DNA of 64,000 bases from Mesorhabditis belari. Lineage: Eukaryota > Nematoda > Chromadorea > Rhabditida > Rhabditidae. The notes below the pieces were generated by a model. That model was given only the letters and a program-made list of their open reading frames with translations, ran no database searches and was not told the DNA's origin. The stretch lies in contig CAUEEP010000732.1 in NCBI GenBank assembly GCA_958450365.1, forward strand, positions 1,116,001 to 1,180,000, given 5' to 3'. The position numbers and the translations under genes are program-made. Numbering within the stretch: position 1 is the stretch's first letter; each line of letters opens with the position of its first letter. This document shows positions 11,101 to 23,489 of this stretch, piece by piece.

Positions 11101-14100
11101 CGAGGTGGTGATATTCCGATCCAAAATCCAATTCAACTCAATGTCGTCATCGTCCAAACCAAATGGTCGCATCAAATCTTGACCGACCTAAAGAACCAGA
11201 GAAGTTGCTCTTGTTCAACTCAAAATTTACCTTAAACCATCCGACAAAAAACAAAAATTGCACGATGAGGAAGAACGGGATTTTGAGATCAAATGTCTAA
11301 ATTTTGAAATAAAAATTGAAAACGAGATTTTGCCAAGTCCAACCTTTGAGTCTCCATCTAAAAATTGGCGTCCAAATAAGCAGAAAAAGAAGAAAGCGTA
11401 GGTGGCAAGAGCGGCCACCTGAAAAAAACTGATCGAAGAATTGGAAGCTTTAAAAATCTTGATTTTGATATCTACAATAAAGCTTGCTGATCAAACTATT
11501 GAATTGTTTACCTGCGTGTAAACGAGCGGCACACACACCCAATCATACGAGAAAAGTTTCCGGAAAGATTGTCGATACAGTTTCAGTTCTGAAAGGTGTA
11601 AGAATAAAACAGGATAGAGAAATAGAAAATTATGCAAAAAGATACAAAAAGGAGATATTGAACTGTAAATTTGTTTTGGGATCAATTGAAGCTATTCATT
11701 TTATCCATTATATCAATTGGAATTGGGATTGGACAGCCTGGGATTGGATTTGGATTGTTTTAAGTCTGGATTTAATCCGGTCCAGATACTATTTAGTACT
11801 TGCGACCTTTTTCAGATAAAATCCTGGGTTGGCGCTTTAAAGAGTGGTAAAACTACCGTACCCGCGAATGAAATAAAAAAATGAAATTTGCGCGAAATTT
11901 CATTTTTTTCTCATTCTTGTTCATTTCATTTTATTCTTTTTGCGTTTTTTTCGATGTTTCAACGTTTTTTTTCAACTAAAAAGCCACAAAAACAAACGCG
12001 CGCACATCAGAAAAACGCAAAAAGGGTGGGAAAATGCAATGAACAAGGATTGCCTTTTAAGTCCGTAGAGATTCAAAAATATTTCCATATAAGGGAATCG
12101 TATGCGTAGATTCCGAATTTCGACAAATCAGACCTCGCTGACACGTTAAATTTGGGCTAAAAGGCAAAAACTGCGGAAAGGCGTTAAGTTGCGTAGTTTT
12201 TACCTTTTAGCCCAAATTTCCCGCGAAATTTCGATTTTTTTCAATTCGGATTGTTCATATTCCCTTTTATGAAAGCCTTTTTGAGCTTTTTCGATCTTTC
12301 CAAGGCTTTTTCCAACTAAAAAAAGGGCCACAAAGTCCGGGTCCGCAAAAAAAAGGTCGCATTTGTCCCACCCCCATAAAAGCCACTTAACTTAACATTA
12401 GTTGGCATCAAGTTCGTGGAGCAGATTGTCGGGAAGCAAGTGGGTCTAAAAAACTCTACAAACAAAGCTTCTGCCACAGAAAATGGTGTTAAAAACGTAA
12501 CCTAGCTTCATCCTCTTTGTTTCCTGCAAAAACAAACGCGCACACATCAGAAAAATGCAAAAAGAATAAAATGAAATGAACAAGAATGAAAAAAAAAGAA
12601 ATTTCGCGCAAATTAGGGGGTACGGTAGTTTTACCACGCTTTAAAGCGCCAACCCAGGATTTTCTCTGAAAAGGGTCGCAAGTCTGTTTAGGGGGTAGGC
12701 TAATTTCCGCCATTTTATTTGCGCAACTGGGTCGTTCCGCCATGACTTTCTTCTAAGTCAGCCAATCTTTATGATTTTGGTTTCATTTTGTATATCTCAA
12801 TAAGTGTAACAAAATGACACCAAAATCATAAAGATTGGCCGACTTAGAAGAAAGTTATGGCGAGTTGCGCAAAAGGTTTCGCTCGAAGTAGTCTATCCCC
12901 TGTTTAGTCATTTAAATTGGATAACAGTTGTTCTTACCTGTCACAAAATTATTCACAAGCGATGTGGTCGGGTTGTTGTCCTAGATTCATAATTGACTAT
13001 CTTTTTTCAACAACTTCAAACCTTGACTTCATCTTGTAGGATTTGTTGAACCCAATGTAATGGAGCCATCCATCGAATAGCCGGACAGGTGGCCTGAATA
13101 TTTTGATACTAATGAAAGTCTGAAAAATTTACATAATGTTCTTCAAGAATGATGTACTCTTTGTCAGTCAACAAGCCAGCGGTAATCAAATCGCGGACTT
13201 TCGGGAAACGGAGACGGATTTTTGAGGAGACATCTCGCCTGGAAATTGACTTCAGTCTAGGCTCAGCTCTGGTTCAACCAGATGCTGTCCATCTAGTTCC
13301 AGAAAGATCAATTCAGGACCAGTTTAGACCAAATAGTTCTAGATTCAGTCAGAGCCAATTGCAGGTCAAATCCCAGTTCCAGTCTAGATGGACAGGCTAG
13401 GCTTTAAGGTTTAAATTCAGGTCCATTTAGGTACAGCTAGTTCTAACCAGAACCAATCAAGGCTCAATTAGGCCAGCCTAGGTCCAAATCCTGGAAGCTA
13501 GTCCAGTTTAGGGCTGATAGTCACAGGCCCAGGTTTAGACTCAATCCGCTCCAGGACCAGTAACTTTCAGATTTAGTCAAGATCCAGGTCTAGCTAGTGA
13601 CAGCAATCCAATTCTCACCAAGCCAACGCTGAGGTCAAATTGAGATATCTTGCAATAACGTGTCTTCTCCGTTGACTTTTCTCGTCATCTTTCGGAATGA
13701 CCAAGCATAGGAGGGAGATGATATCCTCTGGCCATGAGAGGGTCTCAAATTGACGCCACCATCTGAAATTTGAGGAGATTGCATTGAGTGTAAGTTAAAA
13801 TTTGTAAAAAACACCGACCTCGAGACAACATTTGACACATAGAAACCGAGTAGAAAAGTGAGTGGGATCAGCTTTGTGTACTCGTTGAATTGGAGGCAAA
13901 GGGTACGGAATTGTTCCCTGAAATGATTGCAGATAAAAGTAATTTGTTTCAAATCTCTTACTTGATCTTCGGCCGATCACGAGCATCAAAGAGCACATCG
14001 ATCCCCTCTTTGTAGAATATTCTGAATATTATTTTAATATGAGTACTGTAAACCTGTTTCCTATTGTAATGCAATACTATGCAAGACCTGGGCCCGGTTT

Positions 14101-15201
14101 CACCAACGAATCTTGTATCTTGTATCTTGTATCTGTATCTTGTGTCTTGTATCTTGTATCTTGCACCTTGTATCTTGCATCTTACATCTTGCACCTTGCA
14201 AGAGCTAGCGATTTCACCGAACTTTCTATTTTGCGCCCCAACGCTACCGTAGGACAAAAGCCTTTTATAGTTTGTAGCAAAGAGCTTCTTAAATTCATTT
14301 TTTGCAGTTTTCTCAGCTAAAGTTAGCTAAACTTCGAATTTATCTTTTTTCCTAGCGTTCCTATCGTCTTGTTGTTCTCTATAATTTTTAAAATATAGCT
14401 TCGCAGCTACAAACAAGATGTCAATTATGGGCGGACTCGAAGTAAAGAGAATGCGGATTGCCGTCAACACGTTCACTGATAGAGGCTCGGAGACAATTTA
14501 CCCAATTATGGTTTCCAATTGGACGGCGTGGAATACAGCGATCATAAAAGGAGGATCAAAATCAAACGAAAAACCACCGGGTAAGAAATTGTTGGAGCAA
14601 GATGGAGGCACTGGAGGAAAACGATGAACGTGGCGACTTAAACGAGGCACAAACTTTGAAACAGATCACTAACGATATTCAGCGTATCAAGACGGAAATT
14701 TCGACTCAAAAATAGCATCGAAATGGCACCGGTGGAGGATCGCAACGAAAGGCCAAGGGATTTTGCAGGGTCCACTGGCCTGTAACCGATATGCTCCGGT
14801 CTCTGTAAGCCAGGTAAGGCCAGAGCCAGAGTCAGGTTCAGCTTCATAAGCCTACAATACTCAAAGGACAAGTCTACAGTGCTCATAGAACCTGCAGGTC
14901 AACAAGGTTTGCAGCAAAGGCAGACCAAACAAGGCTAGGATCTGGCATATTTCAATTACTCAAGCTCTCAATTGGGTAATTGATCTGGAGAGGCTATTGG
15001 GGATCTGGAGAGGCTATTTGGATCTGGAGAGGCTATTCTTCATCAATTTAATTCCTATTCAGTTAGTTTAACTCAAATCTCTCACCTAATCGCATAATAC
15101 AACGCCAAATAAATGATGAGCTCTTTCCACGTGGATCTCCATATTGAACCCTTCCATCGGAGAAGTAATTTGAAGAAATTCCCCGAATACGATATTGTCA
15201 T
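8187..15201 (-). CDS. bestrophin family calcium-activated chloride channel (392 aa)
   Basis: Thirteen exons: 15201-15086, 14021-13962, 13917-13819, 13762-13619, 13238-13133, 13093-13022, 12980-12938, 11588-11512, 11418-11344, 11296-11231, 11187-11064, 9875-9752, 8259-8187. All phases fit; total 1179 nt. The start [20 protein letters not shown] is the canonical bestrophin N-terminus. Transmembrane and neck region reads [11 protein letters not shown] then SRWW, keeping the neck I, F, F residues. Also present: [27 protein letters not shown] (pore helix), [19 protein letters not shown], the calcium-clasp segment [18 protein letters not shown] and FWKSRDKPP. Bestrophins are pentameric anion channels of plasma or organelle membranes. 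The first clasp position, Glu in human BEST1 (GEDDDD), is Leu here. ATG follows TTTTAG directly, suggesting trans-splicing. Splicing at GTGAGT in the last exon would end the protein at the same proline. Confidence 0.93.
8273..8987. mobile_element. foldback MITE, TIR CAGGGTGACCGAGAATTATA
   Basis: Near-perfect inverted arms of about 230 bp (8275-8505 and 8760-8985) flanked by TA on both sides, as expected for Tc1/mariner-type insertion. It sits 13 bp upstream (gene sense) of the last bestrophin exon's acceptor, in the intron. No transposase inside. Confidence 0.9.
10058..10951. mobile_element. foldback element carrying tRNA-like modules
   Basis: Arms of about 370 bp pair (AGTCAGAAGTGAC at 10061 with its complement near 10935; GCAAACCTCCCCGCGTGGTC at 10239 with 10766). 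Each arm contains a tRNA-like stretch: D-arm-like GTGGTCGGTGGGTAGAGT and B-box-like CTGGTTCGGTCTCGG. The motif CCTATCGAATACG in the arms recurs near 57125 and 63903, linking this to those elements. It lies in the bestrophin intron between exons 11064 and 9875. Confidence 0.85.
11795..12700. mobile_element. foldback element in bestrophin intron
   Basis: Inverted arms begin CTTGCGACC.TTTTCAGA (11799) and end with the complement at about 12690; both carry AAATCCTGGGTTGGCGCTTT and GTAAAACTACCGTA. The interior repeats CAAAAACAAACGCGC.CACAT in direct orientation (11989, 12528). Short open frames inside are by-products of the low-complexity arms. Confidence 0.8.
12692..12901. mobile_element. small foldback MITE
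   Basis: Arms pair across about 12795: TAAGTCAGCCAATCTTTATG (12755) with the complement of 12820-12845, and GCGCAACTGGGTCG with CGAGTTGCGC. About 210 bp, directly abutting the previous foldback and ending close to bestrophin exon 7. Confidence 0.8.
14105..14200. repeat. CTTGTAT microsatellite
   Basis: About twelve imperfect copies of the heptamer CTTGTAT/CTTGCAC in bestrophin intron 1. Confidence 0.9.
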
Positions 15202-15482
15202 CTAAAAGATTCAAAAAATAGCTGAGGAAAATGGATAAGTCAAATTTTACGAAAATCAGAAAATTTGAGTATGCAAACATTGAGGGATTAAATTTCAGGG
15301 CTCAAGTAGAAAGCCTTGAACAAAAGGAACAAAGTAAAATGTTAGCTTAAACTAAATTAGCCTTAAAATCAGCAGTAGAATTCTATTTTAAATTGTAGTT
15401 TTCGTTCATAAAGCAATCAATTTACAAAAGCAATCAATACAAAAGTAAATTTGGTCAAAAATTTGTTGTCTGAAAAAGATCC

Positions 15483-15981
15483 AAATTTTGGGAGTGGGAC
15501 AAATGCGACCTTTTTTTGCGCACCCGGACATTTGCGCACCTTTTTTCCGCAACTAGCCCATTAGCGCACCTTTTTTCGCGTTTTAAAAAAGCTCTAAAAG
15601 CTAATATTAACCAATTTCTATTCCAAAAGTTGTTTTTCTAGGTAATTTGAGGGTGTCGAATTCAAATTTTGACATAACAGAGCGTGTGGAACCAATTTGA
15701 AAGACAAAACGGCTAGATCAAATTACAGAAAATTGTTGATTTTTCTCTTTGTATAACTACGTCCGTTCGCTTCCACAAGCTCTGATATGCCAAAATTTCG
15801 ATTCTATGCCCTAAAATTACCTAGAAAAACAACTTTTGGAATAGAAATTGGTTAATATTAGCTTTTCGAGCTTTTTTAAAACGCGAAAAAAGGTGCGCTA
15901 ATGGGCAAGGTGCGGAAAAAAAGGTGCGCAAATGTCCGGGTGCGCAAAAAAAAGGTCGCATTTGTCCCACTCCCCAAATTT
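15483..15981. mobile_element. foldback MITE, TIR TTTGGGGAGTGGGACAAATG
   Basis: Arms of about 180 bp pair around 15735 and share GGACAAATGCGACCTTTTTT and GCGCACCTTTTTTC blocks and a CTAGGTAATTT inner end. A fragment of the same arm occurs at 12340-12372, so the family has several members. No gene seen between the bestrophin 5' end and this element. Confidence 0.85.
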
Positions 15982-16338
15982 TAATTTGAACAGGACAAAG
16001 TTTTTCTTCAATCATCGCAACTTTTTTCAAATAGTTTTTTTGAAATGGGCGGAGTTGTGGCGAAAAAATTGCTGCAGTGTGGTTGAAAAGGGGAGATTTG
16101 AAGAGAAAATATTGAGTGAAAAGTCGAGGATGAGGATTGGGAAAATGCGGAGTAATTGAAAATACGGAGTAAACAGGAAATGAAAAAAAGAGAGTATTTA
16201 TTTGTTGGGTTGAGTGTGGGAAAGGCATTCACACCGGTGAGAAGAAGTGAGGAGAAGTGTGGAGAAGTGAAGGGTATTGAGGGATGGGGATCACTGAACG
16301 ACACCCAGATTGACTCACAATAGCTGAGAAATTAGAAA

Positions 16339-17863
16339 TACCGTATTTACTCGAAGAGAAGACCGGTCTTCTATTTTTTTTCAATCACTCCCTAGACCCC
16401 GTCTTCTATTCGAGTAAATACGGTAGTCTTGAAAATGCAAGATTGAGTGGCAGGGTCGAACCCGGATCGTGTGTGCCGCAGACAATCCCCCGTCTTCTAT
16501 TCAATTCGTCTTCTTCTATTCATCTTTTATTATTTGCATTCACGAAAATTTTCAGGAAAATAACCAGCGTTTAAAAAAAACTTTTTTATAGAAATTTATT
16601 GTAATATTTAACAAGAAAATTTATCAACAACAACCTTTAATAACAACATTAACAACAATTAATAAGAACATAAAAAAGCAGTAACAACAACATTATTCTT
16701 CATTCTCATTTGATTCAATGTCATCCACTATTAAATCCGGATCTTGCAAAATTCCATCAAGTCCCTCTGCGCTCGAAATTGAATCGTTTTCACCCTCATA
16801 TCCATTGTTTCTATCCTCGTCAGAGTCGATATCTTGACAAAATTTTGCTAATCTTCCCTTCAATCTTGCAATATCCAGCTTGAATCGACCACTCTCAACA
16901 GCTTCCCCTTTGCGGAAACAAACAATCTGATCATCCTCGCTGTTGGACTCCTTGTTATGATTTTTTGCCGTCTCAAAAAATTCGCAAGCCATTCATTGCT
17001 TGCAGAGAAAGAATTTGTGAAATCTAGGTTCGATTCGCGAAAAAACTCCTTGGCTTTGTCCTGAACCATACGTCGAGAAACTTTCAGCTTTTCCTTTTCC
17101 TCTCGTTTTTCTTTGATCCATCGATAAGTGACCTCCTCGACTGCGCGAAATTTAAGCATTCGCCCTCCTCCATTTAACCGCTTCGCTTCTTTCGATTCCT
17201 TTTGCAGCGACTCCTCTTTTGCCGTCCAGTCTCGAATCATCTTTGGAGTCACATTAAACTGTCGAGCAGCCGCCTCTTTCGAGTTTTTCTTTGAAAAACG
17301 AATGGCCTCGAGTTTAAAGGCGGCACTGTAGGCTTTCCGTTTCGTAGCACCTCCGATCACCTAAAAAATGCTACTTTTCCGTTATACCTCCGCCAACTCC
17401 ACATTTCCGTTATATCCCGCCAGTTTTTAGATAAAAATGAACAGATAATCAAATAATTAAAAATAATTAGAGTCAAAATAACGGAAATGTGGAGATGGCG
17501 GAGGTATAATGGAAAAATACCAAAAAAATAGTGCTATTGAATGAAAAAGATAATACCAAAAATAAAAAATCAATAGTACTATTGAATGAAAATATAATAT
17601 TTTTACCCTATTGGGTAAATTCCCTTATTCTTTTTCCGTATTTGAGTACGTCCACTTTCGCGCAGAATAGCAAACAGGGTACCTCGAATATAAGACCGAT
17701 CTTATATTCGACATCTCGACGACGACGTCTTCTATTTTTTCGATCATCCCCTAGAGCCCGTCTTGTATTCGAGACGAGAATAGAAGACGGTCTATGGGAT
17801 GATCGAAAAAATAGAAGACCGTCTCGAATATAAAGACGGTCTTCTATTCGAGTAAATACGGTA
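16339..17863. mobile_element. pogo-like element region with TACCGTATTTACTCGAATAG ends
   Basis: Both outer ends read TACCGTATTTACTCGA(A/T)(G/T)AG inward, flanked by TA. Subterminal GTCTTCTATT units repeat in both orientations at each end (16360-16420, 17690-17850). The left end is itself a complete 87-bp mini-palindrome (16339-16425), so a MITE may have been captured at that side. The interior holds the transposase remnant 17360-16693. Confidence 0.7.
16693..17360 (-). pseudogene. pogo/CENP-B-like transposase remnant lacking the DDE domain
   Basis: The minus-strand frame from 17360 starts MIGGATKRKAYSAAFKLEAI and holds an N-terminal psq/Brinker-type helix-turn-helix (KEAAARQFNVTPKMIRDW), a linker, then a CENP-B-type helix-turn-helix (ASNEWLANFLRRQK, residues about 120-135). 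The coding signal then moves to another frame (16992-16693), rich in D and E and ending in VDDIESNENEE, like the acidic tail of pogo-family proteins. A one-base shift or unseen splice near 16930 is needed. The catalytic DDE domain that normally lies between DNA-binding and acidic tail is absent, so this is an internally deleted element or a DNA-binding-only derivative. Confidence 0.7.
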
Positions 17864-18626
17864 TTACAAATCCTGAGTGAAAAAATAAATCGATTTCCCA
17901 CTGCGATAAAATTAACGACTCTCGTAACATTGACAGGACTTTTTGACTATTCTAGAGATATTTTTCTATTCTAGAGACACTTTAAAATATATTGTTTTAT
18001 GTTTTCGATAACTTATTAACAACAATTTAACAAAAACAATATCCTCCAAAACAAAAATCTCCCAATCATTTCTTGTCCTGGATTCCATAATTGCAAAAAA
18101 ATTCAGCAGAAAGTCAAACACGCAACTTCAACTCTTCAAACTCTTTACAACAATTTGATAATATTTTTTTCAAAAGAAACTTTGCCTAGAACTAATTTAA
18201 CTATAAAATTAAACTTACTCGAAAATTTTAAACATAAGTTATTAAAAAATCTTTTCTACAAAACCAGTTCTAAACATGAAACAAAACTAAAAAAATCTTT
18301 TCTAAACATAAATCTAGAAATTGAACTTGAAATGGGAAATTGAATCAAATCAAATAAGAAAATTAAAGAAGAACATTAAAAAAAGTAGATGTTTCTATTT
18401 CAAATAATTCAATTCAACAAAGCTGGTGAACTTAAAGAAAAGTAGTGTTTGAAAGGAAAGTGGAGGGAAAGGACAACATGTGTATTTGCATAGCCGAGTC
18501 GGCCAGCTTTTTCCTTTTCCGCAAAATTTGACAGCTGAAATGAAAACAAATTATTTTTCAAAATAAACAAATGAAATTTATTTAAATAGAAAAATGAATT
18601 AACTGTAAAATGGGTAAAATGTTGAA

Positions 18627-18746
18627 TACCGTATTCTCTCTAATAGAGGTGCACTCTTTAATAGTAGTGCACGCTCTAATAGTATTGCGGTCCAGGAGGG
18701 GGTTCAAAAAATAGTAGTGCGCACTACTATTAGAGAGAATACGGTA
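18627..18746. mobile_element. 120-bp MITE, TACCGTATTCTCTC ends
   Basis: Complete element flanked by TA. Both ends read TACCGTATTCTCTCTAATAG, with internal TAATAGTAGTGCA-like units repeated. It is the shortest full member of the family also seen at 45, 47, 54 and 61.5-62 kb. Confidence 0.9.
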
Positions 18747-20591
18747 ACTACTTTACTTTAAGAGTTTTTCTTTTCAAGATTTCAACGAGTGATTCATTGA
18801 GTCAAGACACGAATGCGGTGAGTAAATAAAGGTTTTTTCTTTTTTTTTTTCAACAAAAAATATGTAATAGACTTTTGAAAAGTGACTAAAATACGAGTTT
18901 TTTGAAGGAAATTTTTGAAAGAAAAACGCAAAAGATAACAAATTGGGGGCACTTTTTAAGAAAAGGAAAGAAGAGAAAAGGGTAAAACGACTTTTTTTTA
19001 TTGCTGAATTGGTGAATTGGTGAAATTAAGTTATTGTTTTTGCATTTCGAATGCTGTTGAACATTTTACATGAAACTAGAACATTTTACATGAAATCATT
19101 CAGCTTTAGCTTGGCTATTTTCAAGAACAAACTTGTTCAAATTTGTTTTGCCTTCAGCTTCAGCTTTTCACTGATCCACTCACTCACTCACACATTCTTT
19201 AACGCATTCACTGATGACTGAAAATCACTGAATTAAGCTCTTTTCTGTTCACTCTTTTCAATACCATAAAAGCTATTATTTACAAAAAAATTTGATTAAA
19301 TTTGAACAAAAAAAAGAAGAAAACAAAATGAGACAAAGAAGGAAAAATATGGAAAAAGTCAAAAATAGATTAGATTTAAAAATGATAGAGTCAAAATAGA
19401 TTTAAAAATGATATACCTAACGCCAAAAGTCTATCGAATCTTTCTGCAAGTTATTTCCAAAAAAAAGGGAAATATTTCCCCCCGGTTTGTCCTTGGTCTT
19501 GATTAGTTTTCGCAGTCCTTTTAAAAGAAAAATTCCACGATAAGAGAAAAAAGAAACAAAAATCTTGTCTTAAATCAACTCAACACCAAAAAAAATGAAA
19601 AAGAAAAAGATCTAGGAACAAAAAAATGACTCAAATTGTTTTCAAAAATTAATTGTTTAAAGGGAATCGTTGAAAATTTGTTATACCAACAATGGTATAA
19701 ATTTGTTATACCAACAATCGTCATGATACCCCAATAAATCTATTGGGGTATAACAACTCTTCTCGTTTCCCCCATATCTCAACTCCCAGTTGACCGATCA
19801 ACTTGTGGTTAGTCTTAAAATGTTCCTTATGAAATTTGGTTATAGAAATCCACAATGTTTGTACATGTATCCACAATGTACTACGAAAATTTGTTGGTGG
19901 AAAAGTCCTTTCGGATTTTTTGGGAGAGTACCTTAAATTTGTCGAATTTAGACGTTTTATAGCTCATCCTAAAGCTGAATTCAAGACTTCAACCCAATAG
20001 ATTTTGTTGGAATAGAGATTTATCGAAAATGAAATGAGTAAAATGAGTAATTTAGAGAAAGCAGGTTCTCATGGGATTTTCATGGGATTCTCATGGGATT
20101 TGTGGTGCAGAATTCTCTTGTTTTCAGTAATATGTTTAAAAGTTGTTATTCAGAAGATTTCAGAGGTTTTAAAACAAAAGAGACTAACTTTTTTGATATT
20201 AAAGGACTAAATAGTAGTCAAGTAGTCAAACTATAAGTATTTGCCGAGTTTTTCGCAAAGTTTTCCCCATAGAAATGTAGCCAATCTGGGAAAACAAATG
20301 ATAAAAAGACTTGTCCATACTTTTTGCTTGAAAGTGTAAACACACTTTTTTAACTCACTGGATTCTTTATTTCATTCGTTCTTTACTGTTTCTAAAAGGA
20401 AAATGAAAGAATCAAGTGGGCTAGAAGAGTGTAAGAAATCTATGTTTATGATTTGATCTATATAATTTCTTGTGAGACCGTGTCTTCAATAGTGGTGTGG
20501 TTCAATAGTGGTCGTCTTGAAAGCGCGCAATTTATCAAACTTTCCCTTATTAGGGCAAACTTCGCTCAAACTGGAGCAACCTGGCACTATC

Positions 20592-20845
20592 ACAATTAAT
20601 TCAACACTTGCGTATGAAAAAAGGATGAATAGAAAAAGGAGCACACAACTGACTCAAGACAAAGCTTAAATAATGGGTTTTTAAGTACACAAGTTACGAC
20701 AAACGGACAAATTCACAATTAATTCAACACTTGCAAGTGAAAAAAAAAGGATGAAAGATAGCAAAAAAAGGAGAAACAAACTCACTCAAAAGCAAAGCTT
20801 AAATAACGGGTTTTTTAAGTATACAAGCTACAACAAACGGACAGC
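20592..20845. repeat. two-copy tandem duplication of about 125 bp
   Basis: CACAATTAATTCAACACTTG begins each copy (20590, 20713), and each ends with a CAAACGGACA motif after an AAGCTTAAATAA.GGGTTTTT block. The copies differ by scattered substitutions and small indels. Confidence 0.85.
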
Positions 20846-21784
20846 TGAATATCGTCTAGTGACTGACTACGGTAGTTTATCCATTAACTTTGAATTTTAA
20901 CTTGTGTATTGAATTTTTGACTAACTGCAGAGCAGTGGCAATTCGCCACAAAGAGATGTGTTTGCAAATATAAGCAAAAAGTGTATCTGAATGTTGTTAA
21001 AATGATTGCTAGATGTTGTAAAGATGTCTAGTCTCAAAATAATTTTCAATTTGATGAAATAGAAGATGAATTTCATCAGGAGAAGATCGAAAGAGCTGAA
21101 AGAAGGAAAAGAAAAGAAGAAAAGAATTCTTTTCTCTCTCATTGCTGTTGGATGGGCAAAAATGAGCTTAGGATTCTTTGGAAAAGAGATCGATGCACAA
21201 AATCCCCAAAAAGGGGAGGAAAAGGGGAGAAATGGGGGAGAAAATGGGGAAATACATCCATTGGAAAGAACTCTTTTCCATTGAAAGTTCAACGTAATAT
21301 TCTGAAAGTGTTAAAATTGTTTTCAAAACTATTCTTTACTTTTACTTAAAATTCTTTAAACTCACTAGTAGCAGAGTATTGAAATGGAAAAATTTTTTTG
21401 ATCTAAAATTACAGAATCAATCTTTCTAAACGTTACAAAAATTCATTAGCCGATTTGTCTTGTTGAAAGTTATAAATCAAACTCCGATAGAGAGACTCAC
21501 AGATGGAAAATGTCATAAATTTTTTGTATTTGCTTTGCCCGAGATCCTAGCAACGTTTGAAAATGTGTATTTTTGTTGTTGTGGGGACTTTTTTGGCTTC
21601 TTTTAGAGATCTTTTTCTTCCTCATTCTAAAGCTTTTGAAAGACTGTTCAAAGTATTACAAAATATTGAAAAAATCGGTTGTTGATTGTTGTTTACAGAG
21701 TAAATCAAAATTTATGCCCCACTCAATGGCCTGGTGAAGAAAGAGTGAGTAGAGTGATGTTTCAATGATGCTTTAGGACATGAA

Positions 21785-21850
21785 ATCCGGACCAGACCAG
21801 GCCAGACCAGACCAGGCCAGACCAGACCAGGCCAGACCAGACCAGGCCGG
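21785..21850. repeat. 14-15 bp tandem repeat GGCCAGACCAGACCA
   Basis: Four copies in a row, palindrome-free, followed by a diverged end. Confidence 0.9.
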
Positions 21851-22074
21851 AAGCTTGGCCAAGGCTCCAACAGTTTTTCTTTTGTTCATCTGATCCTTGT
21901 CTTTTAACACGTAATTCATTCCATTATCTCGATCAAAAAAGAATCATGTGAGTTTTGTAGCAAAAATACAGCCAAATTTGGGGCAGAAATCGCAGACATC
22001 TGGACATAGTGACGCTGAAAACCATGAGGACCGCTGATTAGCTCAAGCGCCAAAAGGGAAGCTCATATACCCAG

Positions 22075-22345
22075 GCGGTTTGCTAGTTGGAGAGCGATTG
22101 TGTGGCTGCACAAAGAACACCTCATTTACATTGCAACCGTATTGCATCTGAAAAGAACCGTATTGGAACCTTATTGGATCTAAAAAGAACCGTATTGGAC
22201 CGAAAGAACCGTATTGGAACCGTATTGGATTTTGCATTGTAGATGGCACAAAAAGGAGTTATTTAGGTGTAAATTTGTACCGGGGATTTTCGAGATCGAG
22301 GAATTGATTGAAGCTATTCATTTTATTCAGTTTACCTCGGGGTTA
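22075..22345. repeat. dispersed repeat with TTGGAACCGTA minisatellite
   Basis: It contains the same GAGAGCGATTGTGTGGCTGC block as 4880 and 5210, then several 11-bp ATTGGAACCGT units, then the AATTGATTGAAGCTATTCAT motif. The minisatellite also occurs at 57.7 and 63 kb. Confidence 0.7.
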
Positions 22346-23489
22346 ATTGATCTAAACTTTTCGACGAATTCGGAAACGTATTAGCCTTTCTTGGAGAGAA
22401 GATTCGCATCATTGATCATTCAATTGATCCCGAGTCCAGGCAATTGATGAGTTCAATTATTCTCTTTTTTTGTTAATCACTTGTGGTTACCAATGCTTAA
22501 CCAATGTGTTGATGGAGAAAGAGAGGATTGAAGTGTAATGGTCGAGAATGGGAAAGGGAAAGGAGGGAAAGGAGGGAAAGAAAAAGAATGAAAAAGGAAA
22601 AGAGCTACAATAGATTGACAAGAGATCGATGAAAGATGGAAAACTCTAAAAGGCCAAGAGAGATTTCTCCAATCAGCTAACAGCTGACCCTTTCCTCTTC
22701 TCGTATCGTGGATGTTCCCGAATGAGTCCCAAGTCTTTCTCAGATCATTTGGATCAGTTCTGGATTGTACGATTGACGTTATTTCACCAGATCTATTCTT
22801 GTTTATCCATTTATCAATGCATTGTGATCCGTAGTAGTCAGAGGTTTTTGATCGGCTTGTTTGTTTTAGGGTTGTTTTAAAAAGAATTTTCATGGGATTT
22901 GTGGTGCAGAATTCTCTTGTTTTCAGTTATTTGTTTAAAAGTTGTTAGGCTAGGCTAGGCCAAGTACTGGGCTACGTTAAACTACAGTTATCTAAACTCT
23001 ACTTTCTGGCCTGGTCCTGGGTTTTCAGCAGACCTAACCCAGTTTTGACTCTTCTCTCTTAGCCTAGCTTTGGCCTTAACCTGATCTAGCCTGTCTTGAC
23101 TTACAGTCTTCAGCTGGAACATCGATTTGAAACATTAGCTGAATACTATCCAGTACTTTGGATTAGTACTGGCTGTAGTACTGTTAGTACTATCTACTAG
23201 GCTTATTCTTTTTTCAAAATCATTAAGAAATTATATTTAAAATCTTATTTTCCCTTTATCTTTGACTAGATTCCTTCTTTTACCATCTTACCTTACCATC
23301 TTATCTTTTCAGTAGAGAAGATCAATTTTTGGGTGTCCCTTACTGGGGACGCCCGAAGTCCGTAGAAGAAAATGAGCGAACGACTCACAGATCGAGTGAG
23401 TTAAGCAGTGATTCTGATAGTAAAGCCATAAACTAATATAAATAAGATATTAATGTAATCAAGTAAGTTTCCAGTTGGGCGTTTTATGT

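Larger units (their letters stand above)
17874..23474. other. intergenic region without recognisable genes
   Basis: I see no exon series with splice-linked coding here on either strand. It holds a 120-bp MITE, a partial mariner-type MITE arm (19890-19990, matching 33387-33485), a 2-copy tandem duplication, a GGCCAGACCAGACCA minisatellite, a 60-bp dispersed repeat (20086 and 22890), and low-complexity A/T tracts. The long minus-strand frame at 22893-22477 has low-complexity F/P/S composition at its end and no supporting partner exon. Confidence 0.6.

Noticed and set aside
14418..14705. Plus-strand frame starting [14 protein letters not shown] with a second frame following
   Set aside because: A gag-like reading was considered, but there is no second domain, the frame breaks after 69 codons, and it lies antisense in a bestrophin intron.
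22477..22893. 138-codon minus-strand frame
   Set aside because: The second half is low-complexity F/S/P from an A/G-rich tract, there is no splice-linked partner, and no motif was recognised.
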